A DNA stretch of 64,000 nt from Piscinibacter lacus (GCF_016735685.1 NZ_JAERRA010000001.1:1240001-1304000); one strand, 5' to 3'. Counted from the stretch's first letter, positions 36,001 to 46,231 are shown. Notes: generated by a model from the letters alone, not told the origin. Numbers and translations: made by a program.

Positions 36001-37110
36001 ATGAAACCCCTCAAGCTGCCTTCCCCGCGGCGCCTGCAGCTTCTGCTGCTGGCCCTGCCGATGCTGCTGGCCCTGCTGTACTACAGCCTGTTCGCGGCCG
36101 ACCGCTATGTGAGCGAGTCCGTCGTCACCGTGCGCCAGGCCAGCCAGTCGTCCAGCCAGGTGCCGGGCGCGGCGCTGCTGCTGGCGGGCATCACGCCGCC
36201 TTCGCGCGAGGACACGCTCTACCTTCAGAAGTACGTGCATTCGCTCGACCTGCTGCGCGTGCTCGATGCGCAGCTCAAGCTGCGCGAGCACCTTGCCGCG
36301 CCGCGCCGCGATCCCTTCTTCCGGCTGTGGGGCGGCAGCACGCAGGAGGACTTCCTGCAGGCCTACCGCAACCGGGTCGAGGTGCAGCTCGACGACCTCT
36401 CCGGCCTGCTGACCCTGCGCGTGCAGGGCTTCGACGCCGCCTATGCCCGGGCGCTGAATGCGGCCATCCTGGACCACAGCGAGCGCTTCGTGAATGCCTT
36501 CTCGCAGCGCATGGCGCGCGAGCAGATGGCCTTCGCCGAGGGCGAGCTGGCCCGCGCCACCACGCAGTTGCAGGCCGCCCAGGCGCAGTTGCTCGACTAC
36601 CAGACCCGCCATCGTGTGATCGACCCCGGCGCCCAGGCCCAGGCTGCGGGCGTGCTGACCACCGAGCTGCAAGCCAGCCTGACCCGGCTGGAAGCCGAGC
36701 TGAAGGACGGGCTGAGCTACCTCAACGAGGACGCCCATCCGGTCAAGGCCCTGCGCGGCCGCATCGCCGCCCTGCGCGCCCAACTGGAGGTCGAGCGCCT
36801 GCGCGGCACCGCCCCCAGCGGCGAGGAGGGCCGGCGCCTGAATGCCCAGGCCATGCAGTTCCACGAGCTGCAAGCCCGCGTGCAGTTCGCGCAGGACGCC
36901 TACAAGCTCGCGCTGACGGCGGTCGAGAACGCCCGCATCGACGCCACCCGCAAGCTCAAGAGCGTGATCGTGATCGATGCGCCCTCGCAGCCCGAGGACG
37001 CGCTCTACCCGCGCCGCGTCTACAGCCTGCTGACGATCTTCCTCGTCTGCCTGCTGCTCTATGCCACCGCGCGCATGGTGCTGGCCACCATCCGCGACCA
37101 CCAGGACTGA
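36001..37110 (+). CDS. Capsule export inner-membrane protein (KpsE/CtrB type)
   Basis: 369 residues with one membrane segment at each end (LLLLALPMLLALLYYSLF near 16-33 and LLTIFLVCLLLYATARMVL near 344-362) and a long periplasmic alpha-helical/coiled-coil region between (~150-300, e.g. MAFAEGELARATTQLQAAQA). This is the layout of KpsE/CtrB, members of the PCP family that span the periplasm and link the ABC exporter to the outer-membrane channel. Confidence 0.9.
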   Translation: MKPLKLPSPRRLQLLLLALPMLLALLYYSLFAADRYVSESVVTVRQASQSSSQVPGAALLLAGITPPSREDTLYLQKYVHSLDLLRVLDAQLKLREHLAAPRRDPFFRLWGGSTQEDFLQAYRNRVEVQLDDLSGLLTLRVQGFDAAYARALNAAILDHSERFVNAFSQRMAREQMAFAEGELARATTQLQAAQAQLLDYQTRHRVIDPGAQAQAAGVLTTELQASLTRLEAELKDGLSYLNEDAHPVKALRGRIAALRAQLEVERLRGTAPSGEEGRRLNAQAMQFHELQARVQFAQDAYKLALTAVENARIDATRKLKSVIVIDAPSQPEDALYPRRVYSLLTIFLVCLLLYATARMVLATIRDHQD

Positions 37111-37114
37111 GCCC

Positions 37115-38854
37115 ATGCCCGTCTGCCTTTCGCGGCGTCCGGCCGCCCGCCTGATTGCCCGCCTGCTGATGCTGGCCCCGCTGGCCGCCAGCGCCCAGGG
37201 CCTACCCTTCGCCACGGCCTTCCCCGAGGCGGCCCTGCCGCCCGCACGCAGCGCCGGCCCGGCCGCGCCGGCCCGGGCGGCCAGCCCGGTGGCCGCCGTC
37301 CTGGCGGCCCCGCCCGCTGCGGCGCAGCCCCTGCCCATGCCGGCCGATCCGGCCACCGCCGCGCGGCCGGTGGTCTTCGGCGCCCAGCTCTTCAGCGGAC
37401 GCTTCGGCCATGAGGCCTTCAGCGGCTTCAATGCCGATCACCAGATCGCCCCCGGCGACCGCATCAGCCTGCGCATGTGGGGCGCCTTCAGCTTCGAAGC
37501 GGTGCAGCCGGTCGATCCGCAGGGCAATGTCTTCATCCCCAATGTCGGGCCGGTCAAGCTGCGCGGCGTGCGCAATGGCGAGCTCAATGCCACGGTTGAG
37601 GCGGCGGTCAAGCGCACCTACCGCGCCAATGTCGGCGTCTATGCCTCGCTGGAGGCGGCCCAGCCGGTCAAGGTCTATGTCACCGGCTTCGTCCGCGCGC
37701 CGGGGCTGTATGGCGGGCTGAGCAGCGACTCGGTGCTGAACTACCTCGACAAGGCCGGCGGCATCGACGTCGACCGCGGCAGCTTCCTGGCCGTGGACGT
37801 GCTGCGCGGCGGCGTCTCGCGCGGCAAGATCAACCTCTACCGCTTCCTGCTCGAAGGCCGCATCGAGCCCCTGCAGCTCCAGGACGGCGACACCCTGGTC
37901 GTCAGCCCGCGCCAGTTCACCGTCACCGTGCTGGGCGAGGCCGCCAACCCCTATGTCTTCGAGTTCGACCGGTCGCGCCTGCCGGCCGCCGAGCTGCTGG
38001 CCATGGCCCGGCCCAAGGCGGGCGCCACCCACCTGAGCATCGTCCGCCGCATCGGCAGCGAGCGCCGCAGCGAATACCACCCGATCGGCGCGCTCGATGC
38101 GGTCACGATCCAGGACGGCGACGAGGTCACCTTCACCGCCGACCGCTACCCCGGCACCATCCTCGTCCGCATGGAGGGCGCCCACCTCGGCGAGCGCACC
38201 CTGGTGCTGCCCTATGGCGCGACGCTGAAGGATGCGCTGGCCCGGCTCAAGCCCGCGCCGCAGGCCCAGGTGGAGGCGGTGCAGCTCTTCCGCCGCTCGG
38301 TCGCCACGCGGCAGAAGGAGCTGCTCGAAAGCTCGCTGCGCAGCCTGGAGACCGCCGCCCTGACCGCCCGCAGCGCGACCAGCGAGGAATCGGCCCTGCG
38401 CACCCGCGAGGCCGACCTGATCCTCCAGTTCATCGAGCGCGCCCGCACGGTGCAGACGCGCGGCCAGGTCATCCTGGCCGGGCGCGACAGCGCCGCCAGC
38501 ACCCTGCTGGAGGACAACGACGTGATCCGCGTGCCCGAGCGCAGCAACACCGTGCTGGTCAATGGCGAGGTGCTCTTCCCCAGCGCCCTGGTCTTCGATG
38601 ACCGCGCCACGCTGGCCGACTACGTGGCCCGGGCCGGCGGCTACAGCCAGGGCGCCGACACCACCCGGGTCGTCGTCATCCGGCAGGACGGCAGCGTGGC
38701 CGAGGCCGCGGCCGGCGCCATGCCGCGCCTGCTGCCCGGCGACGAGCTGATGGTGCTGCCGAAGATCGAGAGCAAGCGCATCGAGGTGACGCGCGGCATC
38801 ACGCAGATCCTCTACCAGATCGCGATTTCGGCCCGCGTGCTGCTCGGCCTCTGA
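37115..38854 (+). CDS. Polysaccharide export outer-membrane protein (KpsD/Wza-like, SLBB domains)
   Basis: 579 residues from ATG 37115. Signal peptide (LLMLAPLAASAQG), an Ala/Pro-rich spacer to ~100, a polysaccharide export domain (IAPGDRISLRMWGAFSFEAV, PQGNVFIPNVGPVKLRGV) and SLBB domains (VKVYVTGFVRAPGLYGG; NTVLVNGEVLFPSALVF). C-terminal region TQILYQIAISARVLLGL is hydrophobic. Forms the outer-membrane side of the capsule exporter with the KpsE-like protein. No lipobox was seen, unlike Wza, which favours the KpsD type. Confidence 0.9.
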   Translation: MPVCLSRRPAARLIARLLMLAPLAASAQGLPFATAFPEAALPPARSAGPAAPARAASPVAAVLAAPPAAAQPLPMPADPATAARPVVFGAQLFSGRFGHEAFSGFNADHQIAPGDRISLRMWGAFSFEAVQPVDPQGNVFIPNVGPVKLRGVRNGELNATVEAAVKRTYRANVGVYASLEAAQPVKVYVTGFVRAPGLYGGLSSDSVLNYLDKAGGIDVDRGSFLAVDVLRGGVSRGKINLYRFLLEGRIEPLQLQDGDTLVVSPRQFTVTVLGEAANPYVFEFDRSRLPAAELLAMARPKAGATHLSIVRRIGSERRSEYHPIGALDAVTIQDGDEVTFTADRYPGTILVRMEGAHLGERTLVLPYGATLKDALARLKPAPQAQVEAVQLFRRSVATRQKELLESSLRSLETAALTARSATSEESALRTREADLILQFIERARTVQTRGQVILAGRDSAASTLLEDNDVIRVPERSNTVLVNGEVLFPSALVFDDRATLADYVARAGGYSQGADTTRVVVIRQDGSVAEAAAGAMPRLLPGDELMVLPKIESKRIEVTRGITQILYQIAISARVLLGL

Positions 38855-38870
38855 GCCCCCGACGACCGCC

Positions 38871-41800
38871 ATGGCCCCCGACCTTCCCGCCGACCTGGCC
38901 CGGCCCGGCGACACCGCCGGCTTCCTGCTCGGCCCCGTGCGCCCCGGCGCGCAAGGCGAGCGCCGCGTGCTTGGCGGCGGCCAGACCGGCGCCTGGGTCG
39001 GCCGCTGGCTGGGCCTGCACCTGGCCGGCCTGGCCCCGGGCCTGGTGCTGGAGCTGAGCAGCGGCCGCCAGGCCTGGCCGGCGCTGCGCCTGCCGCTGCC
39101 GGCCTCGGCCACGCCGGTCCTGTGCTGGGTCTTCCTCACCCACCGCCGCGACAGCCTGCACCTGTGCGGCGATGCGGCGGCGCTCCAGGGCCTGTCGCTG
39201 CTGGCCGTCGAGGGGGGCATGCCGCCCGAAGGCGCTGCCGCGCCGGCCGTGCACAGCCTGGCCCGGCTGCATGCCCTGGGCGCCGTCGCCCTGCGCGAGA
39301 TCGACTGGACCGAGGACCCGCGCTGGCCACTGCGCGCCACCGGCGCCGATCCGCAGATCCGCTTTCGCCGCCTGCCGCAGGGCGGTCTGCTCCAAGTCGA
39401 TCTGCAACTCGAACGCGAGGCCGAGCCCGGCCTGCCGCCGCCCACCCTGCACTGGACCCTGCCCGGCCGGGGCTATGCCGCCGGCCTGCCCCTGCAAGCC
39501 GCGGGGCCGGCGCGCTGGCAGGCCCGCACGCCGCGCCTGGGCGCGGGCGAGCGCTGGCGCCTGGATCCGCTCGACCGGCCGGGCCGCTTTCGCCTGATCG
39601 GGCTGGAAACCCGCCGCAGCCCCGCCCAGGGGCCGCTGCAGCGCCTGCTGTGCTGGCTGCACGACGCCCTGCGCGCCCATGCGCCCGAGCGCCATGCCCG
39701 CGAGCTGCTGCCCGCCCACGAGCTGCTGGCCCAGCCGGGCGAGGGCGCGCCCCGCTTCCTGGCCACCGGCGACGACCCGCACTTCCGCCTGGCCGCACCG
39801 CTGGCCGCCGGCTGGTACATGCTGGAGCTGGGCCTGGAACTGCCCGTGGCCCGCGCGCAGGCCCGCATCTACCTCGACACCGGGGCCGGCGAGCGCGAGG
39901 CCGACAGCCACGGCCTGCCGCTGCGCAGCGGCCAGACGGCCAAGCGCCTGCTGTGGGTGCCAGCCCGCGCACGGCTGCGGCTGGACCCGATGACCCTGCC
40001 CGGCGCCTTCGCCCTGACGCGCTTCCACCTCAAGCGCGTCAAGCCCGATTTCGCCCGCGACCGCATGCGCCGCAAGTTGCAGGCGGCGACGGGCCGCGGC
40101 GGCCTGGCGCCCGCGCCGCTCGATCCGGCCCTGGACGATGCCGCGCTCTGGGCCGCCTACGACCGCCTCTTCGAACCCGTGGCCGAGGATGCGCTGCACT
40201 ATGCCGACTGGATCGCCCGGGTCGAGCAGCCGGCCCTGCCGAGCGCCGAAGCCCAGGCCGCCGAGCGTGCCGGCTGGGCCTGGCAGCCGCGCTTTTCCAT
40301 CGTCACGCCGACCTACAACACGCCCCCCGAGCTGCTGCAGGCCTGCATCGACAGCGTGCGTGCCCAGCACTACCCGCACTGGGAGCTGTGCCTGGCCGAC
40401 GACGCCTCGCCCGACCCGCGCGTGCGGGCGCTGCTGCAGGCCGCGGCCGCGGCCGAGCCGCGCATCCGGCTGGTCCTGCGCGAGCGCAACGGCCACATCG
40501 TCGAGGCCAGCAACAGCGCGCTGGCCCGGGCCGGCGGCGACTTCGTCGTCCTGCTCGACCACGACGACACCCTGGCCCCGCAGGCCCTGCAGTCGGTGGC
40601 CCGCGCGCTGCAGGCCCGGCCGCAGGCGCAGATCGTCTATTCCGACGAGGACAAGCTCGACCTCCAGGGCCAGCGCTGCGAGCCGCACTTCAAGCCCGAC
40701 TTCAACCCCGACCTGCTCTACGCGCAGAACTACGTCTCGCACCTGGGCGTCTACCGGCGCAGCCTGGTCGAGGCCGTCGGCGGTTTCCGCCCCGGCTTCG
40801 AGGGCAGCCAGGACCATGACCTGCTGCTGCGCTGCGTCGCTCGGCTGCAGGACCCGCGCGACGTGTTGCACGTGCCCGAGGTGCTCTACCACTGGCGCCA
40901 GGTGCCCGGCTCCACCGCCCTGCGCCACGACGCCAAGGACTACGCCTGCGAAGCCGGCCGCCGCGCCGTGCAGGCCCACCACGACGCGCTGCATCCCGGC
41001 GTGCAGGTCAGCATCGTCGGCCCCGGCCTCTACCGCAGCCTGTGGCCGCTGCCGGCCGAGTTGCCCCGCGTCAGCCTGATCGTGCCCACCCGCGACGGCC
41101 TCGACGTGCTGCGCACCTGCATCGAATCCCTCGTCGAGCGCACCGCCTACCCCAACTACGAGATCCTGGTCGTCGACAACGGCTCCGTCGAGCCCGACAC
41201 CCTGGCCTACCTGGCCGCCCTCCCGCAGCGCCTGGGCGAACGCGTGCGGGTGCTGCACGACCCGCAGCCCTTCAACTACGCGGCGCTCAACAACGCCGCC
41301 GTCGCCCAGGCCCGCGGCAGCCTGATCGGCCTGATCAACAACGACGTCGAGGTCATCGGCCCCGACTGGCTGGACGAGATGGTCCGCCATGCCCTGCGGC
41401 CCGAGATCGGCTGCGTCGGGGCCAAGCTCTACTACCCCGACGACACCGTGCAGCATGCCGGCGTCATCCTCGGCATCGGCGGCGTCGCCGATCACGCGCA
41501 CAAGAACTTCCCGCGGGCGGCCTCGGGCTACTTCGGCCGGCTGCGCGTCGCCCACAACGTCAGCGCGGTCACGGCGGCCGTGCTGCTGGTGCGCCGCGCG
41601 GTCTACGAGCAGGTCGGCGGCCTCGATGCCGAGCACCTGGCCGTGGCCTTCAACGACGTCGACTTCTGCCTCAAGGTCATGCAGGCCGGCTACCGCAATC
41701 TGTGGACGCCGCAGGCCGAGCTCTACCACCACGAATCCAAGACCCGCGGCGCCGACACCGCGCCGCACAAGCGCGCGCGGCTCGAACGCGAAGCCCGCTG

Positions 41801-41933
41801 CATGCAGGACCGCTGGGGCCCGCTGCTGCGCCGCGACCCCTTCTACAACCCCAACCTCAGCCTCAGCCGGCGCGATTTCTCGCTGGCCCTGACGGCGCAT
41901 CAGGCGGCCTCCCCGCCCGTCCCTGCCCCATGA
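38871..41933 (+). CDS. Large capsule glycosyltransferase: duplicated N-terminal module plus two GT2 domains
   Basis: 1020 residues. Two family-2 (GT-A) domains are visible: ~474-700 (FSIVTPTYNTPPELLQACID, LLDHDDTL) and ~733-960 (VSLIVPTRDGLDVLRTCIES, LINNDVEV, FNDVDFCLKV). In front lie two copies of a ~95-residue module, 156-250 and 298-391, both beginning A-T-G-(A/D)-D-P and ending with RLDP...PG.F.L. No signal peptide or membrane helix, so it is cytosolic. The pair of GT domains suggests it adds two sugars or builds a repeating disaccharide. The 3' end overlaps the next gene by four bases. Confidence 0.9.
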   Translation: MAPDLPADLARPGDTAGFLLGPVRPGAQGERRVLGGGQTGAWVGRWLGLHLAGLAPGLVLELSSGRQAWPALRLPLPASATPVLCWVFLTHRRDSLHLCGDAAALQGLSLLAVEGGMPPEGAAAPAVHSLARLHALGAVALREIDWTEDPRWPLRATGADPQIRFRRLPQGGLLQVDLQLEREAEPGLPPPTLHWTLPGRGYAAGLPLQAAGPARWQARTPRLGAGERWRLDPLDRPGRFRLIGLETRRSPAQGPLQRLLCWLHDALRAHAPERHARELLPAHELLAQPGEGAPRFLATGDDPHFRLAAPLAAGWYMLELGLELPVARAQARIYLDTGAGEREADSHGLPLRSGQTAKRLLWVPARARLRLDPMTLPGAFALTRFHLKRVKPDFARDRMRRKLQAATGRGGLAPAPLDPALDDAALWAAYDRLFEPVAEDALHYADWIARVEQPALPSAEAQAAERAGWAWQPRFSIVTPTYNTPPELLQACIDSVRAQHYPHWELCLADDASPDPRVRALLQAAAAAEPRIRLVLRERNGHIVEASNSALARAGGDFVVLLDHDDTLAPQALQSVARALQARPQAQIVYSDEDKLDLQGQRCEPHFKPDFNPDLLYAQNYVSHLGVYRRSLVEAVGGFRPGFEGSQDHDLLLRCVARLQDPRDVLHVPEVLYHWRQVPGSTALRHDAKDYACEAGRRAVQAHHDALHPGVQVSIVGPGLYRSLWPLPAELPRVSLIVPTRDGLDVLRTCIESLVERTAYPNYEILVVDNGSVEPDTLAYLAALPQRLGERVRVLHDPQPFNYAALNNAAVAQARGSLIGLINNDVEVIGPDWLDEMVRHALRPEIGCVGAKLYYPDDTVQHAGVILGIGGVADHAHKNFPRAASGYFGRLRVAHNVSAVTAAVLLVRRAVYEQVGGLDAEHLAVAFNDVDFCLKVMQAGYRNLWTPQAELYHHESKTRGADTAPHKRARLEREARCMQDRWGPLLRRDPFYNPNLSLSRRDFSLALTAHQAASPPVPAP

Positions 41934-43768
41934 AGCTCTTCGCCTCCTCCGCGCCCAAGCCGGCGCCCGACGCTGCGCGGCCCGATGTGCAGCAGCAGCA
42001 GTTCACCGTGGCCGGCCCCTCGGGCGGCAAGCTCTGGGTGGACCGCGCCTACCGCCTCGGCGAACTGCTGATGGTGGTCGGCTGGACCACCGCCGAGCTG
42101 GAACTGGAACTGCGCAGTGAAAGCGGCCCGCTGGCCGCGCGGCGCGTCGCCGTCGCCCGGCAGGACGTGGCTAGCCACTTCGGCCGCAGCGAGGGCGAGG
42201 GCCTGGGCTTCGTGCTGGTCGCCCAGGCCGATGCCGCCCAGGCCGCGGCCGTGGCGCTGGGCTGGGAACTGCGCCGCGGCGGATCGGCCGGCCGGTCCAG
42301 GCCGCTGCGCTTCGGCACCGAGCTGCCGACCACCGAGGGCGAGCTGGCCGCACTCGGCCCGGCCCTGGGCCTGCTGGCCCTGACGCAGGAGGCGCACAGC
42401 CCCGCCTGGGTCGACCTGATCGCGCGTGCGCCCCTGTCGGCGCAGGCCTGCCGTTCGGCCCGCGGCTTCCTCGAAGGCGCAGCCGCCTGCGACACCACCC
42501 AGGACGGCATCGTCGTCGGCTGGGTCGTGCACACCCCCGGAACCGTCGTCTGGCTGGAGGACGAGACCGGCCGCAGCCACCCCCTGACCCACGCCTTCCG
42601 CCGCTTCCGTCAGGACGTGCACGACGCCGTCGGCCAGGAATTCGGTCATGCTAGCCGCGACGCCGGCTTCATCGTGCGAGCGCGCGGCCTCAAGGGCGGC
42701 AGCAAGGTCCGGCTGAAGGCTGTGGACGAGACCGGCATCCACGTGCTCAGCGAGACCAGCTGCAGCACCCTGCCGCTGGACCCGGTGGGCGCCGCGCGCT
42801 GGCTGTTCGCCGTCGGCACGCCGCTGGCCGACATGCACCGCCGCGTGCCCCAGGTCGATGAGCCGGTGCTCGGCCCGCTGATCGCCCACCGCCAGTCGGT
42901 CTGGGACGAACTGCCGCTCGAAGGCCGTGTGCTGGGCCAGCTGCCGGCCGAGCCCGCGGTCAGCGTCATCGTGCCGCTCTACGGCCGCATCGACTTCGTC
43001 GAGCACCAGCTCATCGAGTTCAGCCGCGACCCCTGGTTCCAGCAGCAGGCCGAGCTGATCTACGTGATCGACGACCCCAAGCTGCTCGACAGCTTCCCGG
43101 CCCTGGCCGAGTCCCTGCACCGGCTCTACCGCCTGCCCATGCGCTGGGTCTGGGGCAGCGTGAACCGCGGCTTCTCCGGCGCCAACAACCTGGGCGTGCG
43201 GGTGGCCCGCGCGCCGCGGCTGCTCTTCCTCAACAGCGATGCCTTCCCGCAGCAGCCCGGCTGGATCCCGCCCCTGCTGGACGTGCTGGACACCCATCCC
43301 CGCATCGGCGCCGTCGGCCCGCGCCTGACCTTTGCCGACGGCTCCATCCAGCATGCCGGCATGGAATTCATGCGGCGCGAGGAGCTGGGCGTCTGGGTCA
43401 ACCACCACCCCTTCATGGGCCTGGATCCCGTGCTCGACCCGCATGCCGGCTTGACCCGCCTGCCCGCCATCACCGGCGCCTGCCTGGCCCTGCGGCGGGT
43501 CGACTTCGAGCGCATCGGTGGCTGGGACACCGGCTACCTGATCGGCGACTTCGAGGACTCCGACCTCTGCCTGAAGCTGCGCGCCCTGGGCCTGGACATC
43601 GCCTACCTGCCCGCCGTGCAGCTCACCCACCTGGAGCGGCAGAGCTTCAAGCTGCTCGGCCAGGACGAGTTCCGCACCCGCGTCGTCCTCTACAACGCCG
43701 TGCGCCACCAGACCCGCTGGGCCGGCCTGATCGACCAGCCCGTGGCCCCTGCGCCGCTCGATGCCTGA
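41930..43768 (+). CDS. GT2 glycosyltransferase with two N-terminal GW modules
   Basis: 612 residues. The C-terminal half (~343-600) is a GT2 domain: AVSVIVPLYGRIDFVEHQLI, FLNSDAFPQQPGWI, PAITGACLALRRVDFERIGG and GDFEDSDLCLKLRALG. The N-terminal ~340 residues are not catalytic and contain two related modules (GW51...RQDV77-80...GF94 and GW198...RQDV227-230...GF247). ATG overlaps the upstream stop, and the 3' end overlaps the next gene by eight bases. Acts in capsule chain synthesis; sugar and linkage unknown. Confidence 0.88.
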   Translation: MKLFASSAPKPAPDAARPDVQQQQFTVAGPSGGKLWVDRAYRLGELLMVVGWTTAELELELRSESGPLAARRVAVARQDVASHFGRSEGEGLGFVLVAQADAAQAAAVALGWELRRGGSAGRSRPLRFGTELPTTEGELAALGPALGLLALTQEAHSPAWVDLIARAPLSAQACRSARGFLEGAAACDTTQDGIVVGWVVHTPGTVVWLEDETGRSHPLTHAFRRFRQDVHDAVGQEFGHASRDAGFIVRARGLKGGSKVRLKAVDETGIHVLSETSCSTLPLDPVGAARWLFAVGTPLADMHRRVPQVDEPVLGPLIAHRQSVWDELPLEGRVLGQLPAEPAVSVIVPLYGRIDFVEHQLIEFSRDPWFQQQAELIYVIDDPKLLDSFPALAESLHRLYRLPMRWVWGSVNRGFSGANNLGVRVARAPRLLFLNSDAFPQQPGWIPPLLDVLDTHPRIGAVGPRLTFADGSIQHAGMEFMRREELGVWVNHHPFMGLDPVLDPHAGLTRLPAITGACLALRRVDFERIGGWDTGYLIGDFEDSDLCLKLRALGLDIAYLPAVQLTHLERQSFKLLGQDEFRTRVVLYNAVRHQTRWAGLIDQPVAPAPLDA

Positions 43769-45062
43769 CCCCACGGACCCGGAAGCCCCCATGACCGCAT
43801 CCTCCGCCCAACGCATCCTGGTGATGGCCCACGCCCACCCGGACTTCAGCCTCGGCGGCGGCGAGATCGCCGCCTACACCCTCTACCAGGCCTACCGCCG
43901 CCAGCCCGGTGTCGAGGAAGCCTGGTTCCTGGCCCGCGCCGACCGCGGCCGCGGCACCAGCGGCCACATCAGCCTGCGCCGCCCCAACGAATACCTGTGG
44001 GAGCAGGCCATCCACGACTGGCACCTGATGAAGGCCGCCCACCAGGAATCGCTGAGCACCTGGTTCGCCGACCTGATCCGCGCGCTCAAGCCCACCGTCG
44101 TCCACACCCACCACTACGCCCACCTCGGGCTGGAATACCTGCGGGTCATCAAGCAGGTCGATCCGTCCATCCGCATCGTCATGACCCTGCACGAGTACAT
44201 GGCCATCTGCCGCAACAACGGCCAGATGATCAAGACCGGCAGCTTCAAGCTGTGCAGCCGCGAAAGCCATGACGAATGCCGGCAGTGCTTCCCCGAGAAG
44301 ACCGCCGAGGACTTCTGGCTGCGCAAGCACTACTTCACCCGGCACTTCGAGCTGGTCGACCAGTTCGTCTCGCCCTCCGAATTCCTGCGCCAGCGCTACA
44401 TCGACTGGGGCCTGCCGCCCGAGAAGATCGTCGTCATCGAGAACGGCCAGTCCGACGCCGCGGCCCTGCCGCCGCGCCCGCTGGCCGAGGGCGAAGGCCG
44501 CCGGCGCTTCGGCTTCTTCGGCCAGATCAACCCCTACAAGGGCCTGGACGTGCTGTTGCAGGCCCTGAGCGAGCTGCCCAAGGCCGAGCGCAAGAAGATC
44601 GTGCTGGAAGTGCACGGCGCCAACCTCGAATGGCAGCCGGCCGAGTACCGCGAGAAGATCGAAACCCTGCGCGCGCCGCTGATCCAGCAGGGCGTGGTGC
44701 AGTGGGTGGGGCCCTACCAGCCGCACGAACTGCGCAGCCGCATGGCCGGCGTGGACTGGGTGGTCGTGCCCTCGATCTGGTGGGAGAACTCCCCCATGGT
44801 CATCCAGGAAGCCTTCACCTGCGGCCGCCCGCTGCTGGTGTCGGACATCGGTGGCATGCGCGAGAAGGTGCGCGACGGCGTGGACGGCTTCCATGTGCCG
44901 GCGGGGAATGTGCTGGCCTGGGCCGACCGCTTCCGCCGCCTGGCGGCGCAGCCGGAGGCCGACTGGAACCGGCTTGTTCAAGGCATCAAGGTGCCGATGA
45001 ACCACCAAGAATCGGCAGCCATGCACCTGGACCGCGTGATCGCGACTGCGGAGACCCCATGA
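43761..45062 (+). CDS. GT4-family (GT-B) glycosyltransferase
   Basis: 433 residues; the first ATG overlaps the previous gene, an alternative ATG is at 43791. N-terminal SLGGGEIAAYTLYQAYRRQ is the acceptor-side Gly-rich loop of GT4 enzymes; the C-terminal domain has FGQINPYKGLDVLLQAL and the E-x7-E region NSPMVIQEAFTCGRPLLVSD, followed by GGMREKV. Retaining GT-B enzyme, likely adding one sugar of the capsule unit. Overlaps the pyruvyl-transferase gene by ATGA. Confidence 0.92.
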   Translation: MPDPTDPEAPMTASSAQRILVMAHAHPDFSLGGGEIAAYTLYQAYRRQPGVEEAWFLARADRGRGTSGHISLRRPNEYLWEQAIHDWHLMKAAHQESLSTWFADLIRALKPTVVHTHHYAHLGLEYLRVIKQVDPSIRIVMTLHEYMAICRNNGQMIKTGSFKLCSRESHDECRQCFPEKTAEDFWLRKHYFTRHFELVDQFVSPSEFLRQRYIDWGLPPEKIVVIENGQSDAAALPPRPLAEGEGRRRFGFFGQINPYKGLDVLLQALSELPKAERKKIVLEVHGANLEWQPAEYREKIETLRAPLIQQGVVQWVGPYQPHELRSRMAGVDWVVVPSIWWENSPMVIQEAFTCGRPLLVSDIGGMREKVRDGVDGFHVPAGNVLAWADRFRRLAAQPEADWNRLVQGIKVPMNHQESAAMHLDRVIATAETP

Positions 45063-46231
45063 AACGCGTCGGCCTGATCGACAACCTGCAGGACCTGCCT
45101 GACTTCCTGGCGAATCGCTACGAGACCGCCTCCGCCGCCGACTGCATGGCGGCCACCGGGGGCAACACCGGCAACGTGGCCTTTGTGCATGCGGCCCGCA
45201 AGGTGCTGGGGCATCCGCTGCGGCGGGTGGTCTGGGGCGAGCGGCCGGCGACGGTGCGCGCCGAGGTCGATCACTTGGTGATCTGCTGCGCCAACCAGCT
45301 CGGCCCGCATGCGGACCTGGGCGAGTGGGCCGACCACCTGGAAGCCCTGGGCTTGCCGGTCACGCTGCTGGGCCTGGGCGCTCAGTCCGACGCCCTGGAT
45401 CGTTTCCCCGCCTTGCCAGCCGGCACCCTGCGCTTTCTTGACGTGGTGCGCCATCACCGCGGGGACGCGGACAGCAACCTTGCCGTGCGCGGCGACTACA
45501 CCCGCGATCTGCTGGCCACGCTGGGCCATGCAGCGCGCCCGATCGGCTGTCCCTCCCTACAGATCGCGCCCGGCCGCGACCTGGGTGCAGCCATCCTGCG
45601 CGGGCAGGCGCAGCGGGGCGAGATCGAGCGCGTGGCCGTCGCAGCCGGCAACCCCTGGCACGGGCCCTCGGCCTGGCTGGAAGCCCTGCTGGTCGACGTC
45701 GTCGAGCAGTACGCGGGCGACTACGTGGTCCAGCATCCCCAGGAGATGCTGGCCTTTGCCTTTGGTGAGGTCGAGGCCCTGTCCCCGGAGGCCGTCGCAC
45801 GCTTCCTCGCGGTCTACGGCCCGCGCTTCGACCTTGACGGCTTGCTGGCGTGGTACCGCCGCCATGCCGTCGTGCATGTCGATGCGGCGAGCTGGCTGCG
45901 CGCCCTGCGCCGCTGCGACCTGGCCCTGGGTCCGCGCTACCACGGCGTGGCCCTGGCGGTGCAGGCCGGCCGTCCGGGCTGTGTGCTGACCATCGACGGC
46001 CGCACCGAGGAGCTTTGCCGGGGCACCGGCCTCAAGCAGCTCTCGGCCCAAGCGCTGAAGGGGCAGGGTCTCACCGCCCCGGACCTGGTGGCGCTGGCCC
46101 GCTGGACGCCCGAGGATGCCGAACGCTTCGATGCCGTCCGCCATCGCAAGGCCCGGGACCTGGCGGACTTCCTGCGTGCCAACGGCCTGCGGCCCGCCGA
46201 CCACCTGTTGCGCAATGCCGGCGAGCTCTGA
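45059..46231 (+). CDS. Polysaccharide pyruvyl transferase family protein
   Basis: 390 residues. Family features: N-terminal AATGGNTGNVAFVHAARKVLG, VICCANQLGP, and the C-terminal LGPRYHGVALAVQAGRPG with the conserved Arg-x-His used for phosphoenolpyruvate binding. Such enzymes add a pyruvate ketal to a sugar and so give the chain a negative charge. Position inside the capsule operon supports this role. Start overlaps the preceding stop. Confidence 0.85.
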   Translation: MKRVGLIDNLQDLPDFLANRYETASAADCMAATGGNTGNVAFVHAARKVLGHPLRRVVWGERPATVRAEVDHLVICCANQLGPHADLGEWADHLEALGLPVTLLGLGAQSDALDRFPALPAGTLRFLDVVRHHRGDADSNLAVRGDYTRDLLATLGHAARPIGCPSLQIAPGRDLGAAILRGQAQRGEIERVAVAAGNPWHGPSAWLEALLVDVVEQYAGDYVVQHPQEMLAFAFGEVEALSPEAVARFLAVYGPRFDLDGLLAWYRRHAVVHVDAASWLRALRRCDLALGPRYHGVALAVQAGRPGCVLTIDGRTEELCRGTGLKQLSAQALKGQGLTAPDLVALARWTPEDAERFDAVRHRKARDLADFLRANGLRPADHLLRNAGEL

